The notes below the pieces were generated by a model that searched no databases, had not been told where the DNA came from, and was given only the letters and a program-made list of their open reading frames with translations. A stretch of 64,000 bases of DNA from Alphaproteobacteria bacterium (GTDB lineage: Bacteria; Pseudomonadota; Alphaproteobacteria; Rhizobiales; JAJFHC01): assembly GCA_021775805.1 (NCBI GenBank), contig JAJFHD010000015.1, positions 79,628-143,627 of the forward strand. Reading direction: 5' to 3'. Numbering within the stretch: the first letter of the stretch is position 1; each line of letters begins with the position of its first letter. Made by a program: the position numbers and the translations under genes. This document shows, piece after piece, positions 49,498-58,182 of this stretch.

Positions 49498-50655
49498 TCA
49501 CGTCATATGGTTTTGACGAATGGACTTGAGGATGTCCGGGGCAACCTTCAATCCGTTACCCCAATGCGGCCGCACAGGATATCCCTTTGGCCGGAGCACC
49601 CCGCCGTAACCAAACCGCAATGACGGCACGACCGCGTCCTGCCTGACCAGCAGACGGCCGAAGCCGCCCTCTTGCGCGATCGTCTGGCTCCTGAAGCTGC
49701 CCGCCAGCGCCAGCCCGGCCCGGGTCAGCACGCTGGTCTCGCCCACATGGGCGCCGAAGATCAGCGGAATGCCGAGGTCCGTCGCTTTGGCGGCAATCGC
49801 CAGCGAACGCAGCAGTCCGCCGTTCTTGGAAACCCGGATGTTGGCGACAAAAAGACCCTCGGACGCCTCCAGTTCGTTGAGGTGCTCGATCCGCAACAGG
49901 CTTTCGTCGAGGATGACCTTGACGTCGAGGGCTTCGGCGATCTGCCTGTGTTCGGCAATACGCCCGGCGGCAACCGGTTCTTCCATCGCCCAGAACGATG
50001 TTCCCAGTTCTTCCATGTACCGGATGCAGGACTGTGGATCCGCCCACAGGTTGTTTGCATCGGCACGCAGATTTATCTGTCCGAACTTTCCAAAAAACCG
50101 GAAAATGGAGAACTTGGCACGGTCGCGGCCCATGTCGCCGCTGATCTTGACCTTGAAATCCGCAAAGCCGAAGCCCCGATAGATCAGAGCCTGAAGCCAA
50201 AACTTCCAGGGTCTGGAATCTCCCAGAACGGCGGAGTATGCAAAACTGCCGCCCAAGGGAGGCAGATCGAGCAGCGCTTCGAGGGAGATGCCATCGCGTT
50301 TGGCAAAAAAGTCCAGCAGAGCGCCTTCCATTGCCGCAAACGCTGCGGGGTTTTTGTCAATTTCGCCCTTGTGCGCGGTCATCCAGTCTTGGAGGTCCGT
50401 CAGGCTGTCGACCTGAGATTGCAGGCCTTCCCTGTGCCTTGCGACGAATTCCAGAACCGAGCCGCTGGTCTCCCCGGTGACATATTCCCGCGGGCAACTT
50501 TCTCCAATCCCGACCGCGCTTGGATCGAACGCGGGCGTGTCGGGACGCGCCAGAACCAGCACAGTCTGGGTCTTGTTCCGGACCGCTGAGGCATGGCCGA
50601 AACTGACGCGCAGGGGCGTATCGAACTGATGGGTGACCAGCACGAAACCGGTCAT
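49498..50655 (-). CDS. Enolase superfamily enzyme (mandelate racemase/muconate lactonizing type)
   Basis: 385 residues with a capping domain and a TIM barrel. Barrel motifs: K168 and K170 in DFKVKISG, metal ligands D199 (RADANN), E225 (MEEP) and D250 (ILDES), and HVGE at 303-306. At the position where racemases and OSBS enzymes have the second catalytic Lys (NIK..), this protein has R273 (ANIRVSKNGG), with K277 four residues on. This marks a variant subgroup that abstracts a proton from one face. The start overlaps the GH3 stop by 4 bp (ATGA). Possible reactions are epimerisation, dehydration or cycloisomerisation of an N-acyl amino acid or carboxylate. Confidence 0.85.
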   Translation of the reverse strand: MTGFVLVTHQFDTPLRVSFGHASAVRNKTQTVLVLARPDTPAFDPSAVGIGESCPREYVTGETSGSVLEFVARHREGLQSQVDSLTDLQDWMTAHKGEIDKNPAAFAAMEGALLDFFAKRDGISLEALLDLPPLGGSFAYSAVLGDSRPWKFWLQALIYRGFGFADFKVKISGDMGRDRAKFSIFRFFGKFGQINLRADANNLWADPQSCIRYMEELGTSFWAMEEPVAAGRIAEHRQIAEALDVKVILDESLLRIEHLNELEASEGLFVANIRVSKNGGLLRSLAIAAKATDLGIPLIFGAHVGETSVLTRAGLALAGSFRSQTIAQEGGFGRLLVRQDAVVPSLRFGYGGVLRPKGYPVRPHWGNGLKVAPDILKSIRQNHMT

Positions 50656-52334
50656 CGCGAAGGCCCTGAAACAAGCCAGGGGTCCAGATCAAATCCGAAC
50701 TTGCTGGCATATTCAAGACAGGGCGGTTTGTACTGGGATTCGCGCTGGCCGGCGGCGATGGCATGGCGCTTGATGGCCTCGCCCGTGCCCGGCTTGACAA
50801 GCACGGCCTGCAGCGCCCGGAGCCGGCCGCTGCGCCGTTTTTCGGAATACTCGATGTTGGCGTTCACCAGAGAGCTGTCGAGTTCTGTGGCAAATGCCGT
50901 GGTCAACCCAGAGTCAGGATCGACGACCTCGATGTAGGCCGTATAGCTGGCGGTTGCTTCGTCGGCAAGCAACAGACAAAATTCAAGAGCTGTTCCAAGG
51001 CGCTGCCGGACACTGGATACGGCTTCAACGGCCTGGTGCACGTAGAGCTTCTCACCGGTGATGCTGGTGACACCCCTGCCCTTTTGAAGGAAGCCGATTG
51101 CCGGGCAGGAACCGTGGATGCCGGTGACCTGGATCACATCGTTGATGTCGTAGCGATAAAGGCCGGAGGTCGTGGTCACGAACACGTAATAGTTGGAACC
51201 GGACTGGAGCTTTGACATCGGCGTGAAGTCGGCGGTGCCGGCTTCCCAGGTTTTCCGTTCGACGAACTCGAACACCGTTTGGTGGAGGGCCGGAATGCAG
51301 AGGTTGCGCTCGGCATCGATGTTGATGGACCCGATGAACTCACTGGCGCGGTACCCGAGTTCGACCAACCGGGTACCGGAAGGCGCACTGTCCCTCAGTT
51401 TCTCAAGAGCCACCGCGCAACTGCCGCCAGTCCAGACTGCCGCGGCACGCAGGTTCGGCCAGAGGTCTTCAATCCGCACGTCCCTGTCGCCCTTCAGAAT
51501 TGCCGCAAGCTCTGCTACCCGCGCAGGACGGTCGAGACACGCCTTGGAGATCTGCTCCGCAAGAGCGGTCGTTGGCAGAGGCCCGTGGCGGGTGATGTCA
51601 GCGGCGGCGAGGTCGGCAACCAGGTCCTCGCGCCGTTCATTGGCAATCTCCGCCAGCCTGCAGATCGACGATGGATTGGCTGTGGCAATTCCGGTGACGT
51701 TCTTTTCCAGCATGCCGAACAGGGCATAAAGATAGTATTTCAGGTCGTAATCGCCGATTGCCGCGACCGCGCGCGGGACTGCATATTTTGACTGCAGCAA
51801 CCACGACGTGTTGCGATTGGCCTGGCCCGAGGACGAACCATAGGCCAGGCCGTTCTCCAGCCTGCCTTCCACATGCGAACCGAACAGCGCCATGATCTTG
51901 CCGTCAAAAAAACCCGTGTCCCGGTAGAGTGTCAGGGCCAGCTGCCGCTGCGCGTCCCTGACGGCGTCGAGCCCGGCGGCCGTCATCGGAATGTCCTTGG
52001 TCGGCCCGGTGGTGCCGCTGGTCCGGGCAAGCGACACCAGCGGAGAGGCCACCAGTGCGGTCTGTGCCGTTTCGATCTGTTCGGTGATGTAGGGCTCGAG
52101 TGAGGCGTGCGTCTGGATGGGAACACTCTGCCTGAAAGTCGCCCAGTCGGTAACAGATGAGAAGTTGTGATCCCTGCCGAACCGGGTTTCCCGGTTGCCG
52201 GCGACGATGGAGCGCAACAAGGCCAGTTGCGCTGCCTCGACGTCACCGGCCGCCTGCATCAGTTTTCGCCGGTCTGTCCAGGCGATGGCCGACATTGCCG
52301 CCGGCAGGAGCCAGTTTGCCCAATTCAACATCAT
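50652..52334 (-). CDS. GH3 family acyl-acid amido synthetase
   Basis: 560 residues of the GH3 (auxin-responsive promoter) family, ANL-superfamily enzymes that adenylate a carboxylic acid and link it to an amino acid. The ATP-binding motif SLARTSGTTGPTKDIPM lies at 101-117. Other family segments are FGSHVEGRLENGLAYGSSSG, LGYRASEFIGSINID, and YRYDINDVIQVTG near 400, the second nucleotide motif. Plant GH3 proteins conjugate indole-acetate or jasmonate; bacterial members are mostly uncharacterised. It overlaps both neighbours by 4 bp, so its product is probably processed by them. Confidence 0.88.
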   Translation of the reverse strand: MMLNWANWLLPAAMSAIAWTDRRKLMQAAGDVEAAQLALLRSIVAGNRETRFGRDHNFSSVTDWATFRQSVPIQTHASLEPYITEQIETAQTALVASPLVSLARTSGTTGPTKDIPMTAAGLDAVRDAQRQLALTLYRDTGFFDGKIMALFGSHVEGRLENGLAYGSSSGQANRNTSWLLQSKYAVPRAVAAIGDYDLKYYLYALFGMLEKNVTGIATANPSSICRLAEIANERREDLVADLAAADITRHGPLPTTALAEQISKACLDRPARVAELAAILKGDRDVRIEDLWPNLRAAAVWTGGSCAVALEKLRDSAPSGTRLVELGYRASEFIGSINIDAERNLCIPALHQTVFEFVERKTWEAGTADFTPMSKLQSGSNYYVFVTTTSGLYRYDINDVIQVTGIHGSCPAIGFLQKGRGVTSITGEKLYVHQAVEAVSSVRQRLGTALEFCLLLADEATASYTAYIEVVDPDSGLTTAFATELDSSLVNANIEYSEKRRSGRLRALQAVLVKPGTGEAIKRHAIAAGQRESQYKPPCLEYASKFGFDLDPWLVSGPSR

Positions 52335-53698
52335 CGTGGCGCATCAACATCCGGGCTTGAGACGAAGGGTGCCAGCGTCTGGCCGACCAGATCTTCCGGA
52401 TAGTTGCTGTTGCCGATCCCCAGTTCACCGACCTGCTCTCGTGGCGGCAGGAACCGTGTCCCGAACAAAGCGTCCCATATGATCAGATTGTTGCCGAAAT
52501 TGCAGTTGGCGTGTTCATAGGCCTTGGCATGATGCCACCGGTGGAGTTCAGGTCCGGCGATAATCCAGTTCAACGGGCCCAGTTTCACGTTCGCATTGGA
52601 ATGCTGGAAAAACCCGTTGATGGCATAGAAAACGAAATAGGCGGCAAGAACGTTGCCGCTGACGCCCATCAGGGCAAACGGCAGGGCATCCAGCAGAAAC
52701 TGCAATGCCTTGTCGCCTGGATGAAACCGGCCGACGTTCAGCGAGTAGAGGACCTTTGGCGAGTGATGGACCGCATGCAGTGCCCACAACCATCGGACCT
52801 TGTGCGCCATGCGGTGCAGCCAGTAACGCAACAGGTCGGCCATCAGCATCATGGCAACCACCTGCGCCAGAAGCGGCCAGTGGTGCGGCCAGAAGCCGAC
52901 CGGGTCGATCCGGATGGCAGCCAGGCCCCAGACCAGGCCACCGACGACGACAAAGGAAAGCACCGCCGGCAGAAGCACCTGCACAACCACAAGGTAGACG
53001 GCGTCCCAGGCGACTGTTTCCGATGCGGGAAGCCATTGGCGCCGATATGGCAGCAGAAGTTCATGGGCCAGGACAAACGACGCGCCCAGGGCAACGGCCA
53101 GATAGGCGGCAAAGCCCTGGCCGATACCCTCGCGGACTGCCCAAACAAACAGGCCCATCGCGCACAACATGATCAGCGGATAATCGAGCACCGGCGCGAC
53201 CTTGCGCGGGATCCGGTGCCATGGTTGCCCGCTTGCCAAGGGGGCCGCCCAGTGCCAACCGAGAACCAGAATGAAGGACGCAATTACGATATGAAAGGCG
53301 GTTGGCAGCGGATGATTGAGCCATGCGAGGTTGCTGAGTTCGAAATAACCGGCGATGGCCCGGCCGGCCATGACTGCCAAGTACACAGACCCCACAGCAC
53401 AGAGGGCGACCCCAAGCCGCGCCGCGCCCCTTCCTTTGGCCACAGCTGCAATCGCGGCGATCATCAGAACGATCAGGACAACCTGGCTTGACAGCAGAAT
53501 GGCATAGGAAACGGTTCCGCTTTGCCAGCGCTCAAAGGCTGGAAGTCCCGAAACGTCGAACATTGTCTGAACAAACTGGCTCAAAATGCGAATGCAGAAC
53601 AGAAAGGCCAGAACCGACAGCACGATCACCGTCGGCATGGTCTGACGGTGACGACCGCTTTCCGCTTTGTCGCGATTGGCGTCCGCATGGATCGGCAC
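52331..53698 (-). CDS. Sterol desaturase/fatty acid hydroxylase family membrane protein
   Basis: 455 residues with eight or more membrane helices and the di-iron histidine clusters of the fatty acid hydroxylase superfamily: HRMAH near 294, HAVHHS near 308, HSN in GFFQHSN, and HRWHHA near 389. Family members hydroxylate or desaturate sterols, carotenoids or fatty acyl chains; OlsE-type enzymes hydroxylate ornithine lipids. The N-terminal 200 residues add several helices beyond the catalytic part. The first ATG at 53698 is used; M21 is a possible later start. First gene of the three-gene overlapping operon. Confidence 0.87.
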   Translation of the reverse strand: MPIHADANRDKAESGRHRQTMPTVIVLSVLAFLFCIRILSQFVQTMFDVSGLPAFERWQSGTVSYAILLSSQVVLIVLMIAAIAAVAKGRGAARLGVALCAVGSVYLAVMAGRAIAGYFELSNLAWLNHPLPTAFHIVIASFILVLGWHWAAPLASGQPWHRIPRKVAPVLDYPLIMLCAMGLFVWAVREGIGQGFAAYLAVALGASFVLAHELLLPYRRQWLPASETVAWDAVYLVVVQVLLPAVLSFVVVGGLVWGLAAIRIDPVGFWPHHWPLLAQVVAMMLMADLLRYWLHRMAHKVRWLWALHAVHHSPKVLYSLNVGRFHPGDKALQFLLDALPFALMGVSGNVLAAYFVFYAINGFFQHSNANVKLGPLNWIIAGPELHRWHHAKAYEHANCNFGNNLIIWDALFGTRFLPPREQVGELGIGNSNYPEDLVGQTLAPFVSSPDVDAPR

Positions 53699-54214
53699 GT
53701 TTCCAGTTCTCCAGGTTTAGAGCTGACTTAAAGTAGAAAAACCGGCCCCAATATTATCGGAACACGATTGACCGGACCTTAAGTCCTTGCTGAAAATCCA
53801 TCGACACCCGGACCCCTGGGGTTGGCCCGCGGTACCAGCCCCGACACCGGCGCCCAATTCATGGATTGGCCGGACACTGTAGATGGCGTAATACGAATTT
53901 GTCGCAAGAAGATGTCAATATCCGGTTTTCTGCCCGGTGATCTACCGTTCAGGGTCCGTGAAGAGGAGTTTCATGACCCAAGTCGCCTGTGTACTTGAAT
54001 GGCGACAGTGCGGACTTAGCGACCTGGTATACCAAGGAGCGATGTTCATAACGCGACGCTGTTCGGATTGAAAAAAATAGCTGGAGATTGGCCACACGAC
54101 AACTTAGCTCGCTCTCTGCCATTCTCCGTGAACCGGGCATTCGCGAACACAATATCGCAGTCGGCGGTGACATTATCCCACAACCTGCGGATCCGATTAG
54201 ACAGGCCCGATGTC
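53699..54214. other. Intergenic region with the operon's upstream DNA, no gene seen
   Basis: 516 bp between the hydroxylase start and the saccharopine-dehydrogenase-like stop. The part near 53700-53760 is AT-richer and should hold the promoter of the hydroxylase operon. Around 54080-54200 a plus-strand stretch could be an old gene fragment, but no family can be named. Confidence 0.4.
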
Positions 54215-55273
54215 TTATATCGTGTAGTTCCGGCCCGTTTTGGTCTTCAGAAATGCCGTCAGCGGTATGTCTTCCTGCTTGAGAAAACCTGACGAGGAAA
54301 GCGATCCGTCGCGTACCATTTCTATGACGGCTACCACCGACGAAGATGTTGTCCAGGCAATTGCTGTCCGCATTTTATTGGCAAGCATGATGGGTTTGTA
54401 ACCTTTGACAAACTCCTTGCGTCGTGACTGCGTGTCAACTACGCCCTCCGCAGATACATGAACATAGACAATGTCATCATCGACGGGTGGTTTTGCATTC
54501 ACCAGAATTTCTCCCGCTTCCTTGCGCCGATCTCGCATCAACAACTCATGAAAGAAGAAATTCATTTGATCCATGTGACCGGGATAACGCATTGTTTTAT
54601 AGTCTATATTTGGCACTTTTCCCAAATAGGTTTCACACATTGTCCCCAAACCGCCAGAGGTCGTGAATGCCTCCAGTTCAACTCCATCAATGTAAAGGCG
54701 TTCCTTCCACTCCATCGGCGAAACCCATTTTATTTCACCGTTCTCCAACACCTCACAATCATTGAGATATTCGTTCACCACTCCCTCGGGCGACCAGTTG
54801 AAAGAATAGCCCATCAGGCCGGTCGGGTTTTGCGGCAGCGCACCAACGCGCATCCGGCAGGACCGACATTCATCAAACTGCGAGATCAGGTCCGCGCCAA
54901 CAATGCCAACAAACCCAGGTGCGAGCCCGCATTGTGGAGCCATAATTCCCTTGGAAGTTTTGGCCAGTTCGATGATCGCCTTGGTTGTCGAAACATCTTC
55001 CGTGAGATCGAAATAGTGAATTCCCACTGCATGGGCTGCGCGGGCGATTGGAATATTCAAATTGTATGGCAAGCATGATAAAACCGCATCGAACTCAACA
55101 AAAGCGGCGTCTAAACCGTCCTCAGAGCTCAAATCCAACGATTTTACATCGAACGGAAATTTGTCCGGATCTGTTTTTTGATCAAAACCGGTCACGGTAA
55201 ACCCTGCTTGATTGAGCAATAAGGCTGCCAGGCTACCGACCTTACCGAGACCCAAAACAGCGACTTTGTTCAT
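54215..55273 (-). CDS. Saccharopine dehydrogenase-like oxidoreductase
   Basis: 352 residues with an N-terminal NAD(P)-binding domain (KVAVLGLGKVGSLAALLLNQAGF), then DAVLSCLPYNLNIPIARAAHAVGIHYFDLTED and the PQCGLAPGFVGIVGADL segment typical of the saccharopine dehydrogenase family. A substrate-binding domain follows from about 125. Enzymes of this family oxidise or form secondary-amine links (saccharopine, opines, carboxy-amines) or act on lysine-derived imines. It is the last gene of the TRAP transporter operon and is AT-richer than genes at 50 kb. The substrate is inferred to be the transported compound or its product. Confidence 0.78.
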   Translation of the reverse strand: MNKVAVLGLGKVGSLAALLLNQAGFTVTGFDQKTDPDKFPFDVKSLDLSSEDGLDAAFVEFDAVLSCLPYNLNIPIARAAHAVGIHYFDLTEDVSTTKAIIELAKTSKGIMAPQCGLAPGFVGIVGADLISQFDECRSCRMRVGALPQNPTGLMGYSFNWSPEGVVNEYLNDCEVLENGEIKWVSPMEWKERLYIDGVELEAFTTSGGLGTMCETYLGKVPNIDYKTMRYPGHMDQMNFFFHELLMRDRRKEAGEILVNAKPPVDDDIVYVHVSAEGVVDTQSRRKEFVKGYKPIMLANKMRTAIAWTTSSSVVAVIEMVRDGSLSSSGFLKQEDIPLTAFLKTKTGRNYTI

Positions 55274-55283
55274 GCCAGATTTC

Positions 55284-56591
55284 TCAGTTCTTGCGGGTCA
55301 TAATTTCAGGAAGCCATAGCGCAATCTCTGGTAAAATGATCAGTAAAACAACGGCCATCAACATAATTGCGAACATTGGTGCCGCGGCCCGGGCAATGAA
55401 TCCGATATCTCGCCCGGTAAGCCCCTGAACCAGAAATAAATTGAAGCCGATGGGCGGTGTAATCAAAGCCATTTCACCAACCAGAACCACAAAAACACCA
55501 AACCAGATCAGGTCAATACCTGCTGCTCGAATCAGTGGTTCAACGACGGCAATCGTCAGGACAATCATTGAGATTCCATCAAGAAAACAACCAAGGACCA
55601 TGTACATTATCATCAGGGCGACGATGAGTGTTGTTGCGGAAAGGTTCATATGACCAATCCATTCGGCAAGCGCCCGAGGTAATCCGGTGAAGCCCATGGC
55701 GAGGGTCAGGAATGCCGAACCGGCCAAAAGCAGGATGATCATCGATGTCGTTTTCACAGTGCCCATCAATGTCTCTGAGATCGTGACGAAGGTCAGCGAG
55801 CCCTGAAACGCTGCGAGGGTCAATGCTCCCACTACCCCCAGAACCGCCGCTTCAGTAGGCGCGGCGATGCCAGTGTAGATTGACCCGATAACGCCCAGAA
55901 TAAGTGCAGCAATAGGAAACAGTTCCAATAGGCCTTTGAGCTTTTCAGAGATACTGGACGCCTCTTCGCGTATGGCGCGACCATCCTGTGTAACGACACC
56001 CCAGCCAATGTTGTAGAGAATGAAAAGTCCGGCCAGCATTAGACCTGGCAAAAGCCCTGCCATGAATAGGCGGGCAATCGATTCCTCCACCATGATACCG
56101 TAGATGATCATGGTGATCGACGGTGGAATAAGTAATCCTAGCGTTCCTGCACCAGCCAGCGTGCCAGCAACCATGCCGTCTGGATATCCGCGCCGCTTGA
56201 GCTCAGGCATTGTCATTTTGCCCACCGTCAAAAGCGTAGCAGCCGAAGAACCGGAGATCGCTGAAAAGGCGGTGCAGCCCACAACATTGACGTGCAGGAG
56301 ACCGCCCGGAAGGCGTCGTAGTAGCGGTGAAAGACCGTTGAACAGGTTCTCAGACAACCGTGTTCTGCACAAGATTTCCCCCATCCAGACGAAAAGAGGC
56401 AGTGATGCGAGACCCCATAGAGATATGTGTGACCAAACCGTCGTTGCCATCGCTGGCCCGACGGGGCGCGATGTAAACAATTCCATCGCGAATACGCCGG
56501 CAATTAACAAAGCCGCACCGATGTAAACGCCGCATCCAAGGCAAAGCAATAGGATGACGGCAAAGAGAATTGCCATACTTGCGGGATCCAT
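55284..56591 (-). CDS. dctM: TRAP transporter large permease
   Basis: 435 residues with about twelve membrane helices. Family segments are LFVWMGEILCRTRLSENLF, GCTAFSAISGSSAATLLTVGKMTMPELKRRGYP, GAGTLGLLIPPSITMIIYG, and the late ALITPPIGFNLFLVQGL. It is the Na+-coupled transport subunit of a TRAP system. It starts 2 bp from the end of dctQ on the same strand and ends 10 bp before the saccharopine-dehydrogenase-like gene. Confidence 0.95.
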   Translation of the reverse strand: MDPASMAILFAVILLLCLGCGVYIGAALLIAGVFAMELFTSRPVGPAMATTVWSHISLWGLASLPLFVWMGEILCRTRLSENLFNGLSPLLRRLPGGLLHVNVVGCTAFSAISGSSAATLLTVGKMTMPELKRRGYPDGMVAGTLAGAGTLGLLIPPSITMIIYGIMVEESIARLFMAGLLPGLMLAGLFILYNIGWGVVTQDGRAIREEASSISEKLKGLLELFPIAALILGVIGSIYTGIAAPTEAAVLGVVGALTLAAFQGSLTFVTISETLMGTVKTTSMIILLLAGSAFLTLAMGFTGLPRALAEWIGHMNLSATTLIVALMIMYMVLGCFLDGISMIVLTIAVVEPLIRAAGIDLIWFGVFVVLVGEMALITPPIGFNLFLVQGLTGRDIGFIARAAAPMFAIMLMAVVLLIILPEIALWLPEIMTRKN

Positions 56592-56593
56592 CG

Positions 56594-57139
56594 CTACATA
56601 TCCTCTTCGTCAGACAGAAGAGCAGTATCTGAAGTTGCCCAGGGAGTTTCACCGGTCAGACCATATTTGATGAAGTTATGAACGAGGGCCAAGGCAAATA
56701 TGCTGAACCCAAGAGCCGCTGGAAATTGCGGCAGCCAGATGGGAAGTCCATCCGACCCGTCGCTTAAATCCCCATATCTCCACGATATTTGTACCATGCG
56801 AAGCATGAACCAAGCGAGATACAGCATCGCTGCAGTTGTCAGCAACAAGGCAATGAACTCAGAAACACCGCGCACTTTTTTGGTCATGGTTTGCAAAGCC
56901 AGATCGACCCGAATGTGGCCTCCGGCTTGAAAAGTGTAGGCCAATCCGAAGCTGCCAGCCGCCGCCATGGCGTAACCCGCACCTTCTGTAAGGCCACCAA
57001 TATAGACGCCCATGAGACGGGAGATGATACTTGTTGCAACACATACAGCAATGAGAAGGATCGCAATCGCAGCGATTGCACCACAGACTGCATACAGCCT
57101 GTTCAGGGCGCTATCGATTGCGATTGCGATCTGTTTCAA
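56594..57139 (-). CDS. dctQ: TRAP transporter small permease
   Basis: 181 residues with four membrane helices: a first helix near 20-42 (GAIAAIAILLIAVCVATSIISRL), then GAGYAMAAAGSFGLAYTFQAGGHIRVDLALQ, the DctQ signature, and two more helices. It complexes with the large permease. It lies 8 bp after the binding-protein gene and 2 bp before dctM. Confidence 0.92.
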   Translation of the reverse strand: MKQIAIAIDSALNRLYAVCGAIAAIAILLIAVCVATSIISRLMGVYIGGLTEGAGYAMAAAGSFGLAYTFQAGGHIRVDLALQTMTKKVRGVSEFIALLLTTAAMLYLAWFMLRMVQISWRYGDLSDGSDGLPIWLPQFPAALGFSIFALALVHNFIKYGLTGETPWATSDTALLSDEEDM

Positions 57140-57147
57140 CTGAGTAC

Positions 57148-58146
57148 CTATGCGCCGCGATAAGCGGCTATGACTTTGGCTCCGGCATCGCCGGCTGCAT
57201 CAACCCATTCGCCGGTCATTTGCTCGCCAATTCTGGTAAGCCCTGACAGCAGTTCAGCAGACGGTGCCTCAACTTTCATACCGTTTTCTTTCATTGTTTT
57301 GATATAACCGGCATTCTGGTTTTCCATTTCATCCCAAACCGAGGCTTCGGCTGCAGCCGCCGCTCCCACCATGGCTTTTTGGCTGGCAGCATCAAGGCCA
57401 TTCCAAGCATCAGCGTTTACGACAACGCCCGATTTTGGCAACCACGCGTTTACCTCATAGTAGTGATCGGCATAATCCCAGATCTTCTGCCAAAGACCAA
57501 TCGCACCAGATGCCATCATCGATTCAGCTACACCCGTTGAGAATGCCTGGGCAATTTCGCTGGCTTCTGTTTTCGTTGGAACCGCACCCATGAGATTTGC
57601 AAGCCTTGTGGTTGACGAATCATAGGCGCGAAATTTTACCCCCTTCATGTCTTCAACCGTGTTGACGGGTTTCTTCGAAAACAACCCCTGTGGTGGCCAA
57701 ACCGGTGCGAACAACAGTTTAAGATCAATCTCTGACAGCGCGGCATCAACGGCCGCCCTGGAAACATCGTAAAGTTTTCTGGATTGCTCTCGATTGGTCG
57801 CAAGGAACGGGATTGTATCAAGGCCAAGCATTGGAACTTGTTTGGAATGAGCTCCCAAGAAACGGCCGCCCATTGGCACTTGCCCTTCACGCACGGCTCG
57901 AAGAATGTCTGAACCTTTATAGAGCGAACCACCGGGATGAAGAGTAATTGCAATCTCTCCATTTGTCCTGGTTTTCACATCTTCGGCGAAGGCAGCGTAG
58001 GCCTTTGAAATGAAGTTTCCCGCGCCATATGCGCTTGGCATGTCCCAGGAAGTTGCAGCGAAAGAAATATTCGGGAGCATTGCAGATGTTGCTCCCAGAA
58101 TTCCGGTGGCCAGCACCTGGCGTCTCGTGGCGGTTATTTTCTTCAT
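57148..58146 (-). CDS. dctP: TRAP transporter substrate-binding protein
   Basis: 332 residues. The N-terminus TATRRQVLATGILGATSAM has a twin-arginine-like pattern and leads into a signal peptide cleaved after SFA near 29. Landmarks include EIAITLHPGGSLYKGSDILRAVREGQ and GVKFRAYDSSTTRLANLMGAVPTKTEASEIAQAF, where the Arg that binds the substrate carboxylate is expected, and VVVNADAWNGLD. It binds an organic acid or zwitterion in the periplasm. Together with the M24 gene it recalls ectoine uptake systems (UehA/TeaA), though the ligand residues of those proteins cannot be judged by eye. Confidence 0.92.
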   Translation of the reverse strand: MKKITATRRQVLATGILGATSAMLPNISFAATSWDMPSAYGAGNFISKAYAAFAEDVKTRTNGEIAITLHPGGSLYKGSDILRAVREGQVPMGGRFLGAHSKQVPMLGLDTIPFLATNREQSRKLYDVSRAAVDAALSEIDLKLLFAPVWPPQGLFSKKPVNTVEDMKGVKFRAYDSSTTRLANLMGAVPTKTEASEIAQAFSTGVAESMMASGAIGLWQKIWDYADHYYEVNAWLPKSGVVVNADAWNGLDAASQKAMVGAAAAAEASVWDEMENQNAGYIKTMKENGMKVEAPSAELLSGLTRIGEQMTGEWVDAAGDAGAKVIAAYRGA

Positions 58147-58182
58147 GATATTCTCCCTTTTCAGACTTTGTTTTAAATTTTC

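Noticed and set aside
53949..54173. Possible small gene in the gap after the hydroxylase operon
   Set aside because: Short open frames occur on both strands, but none has a ribosome site or recognisable similarity.
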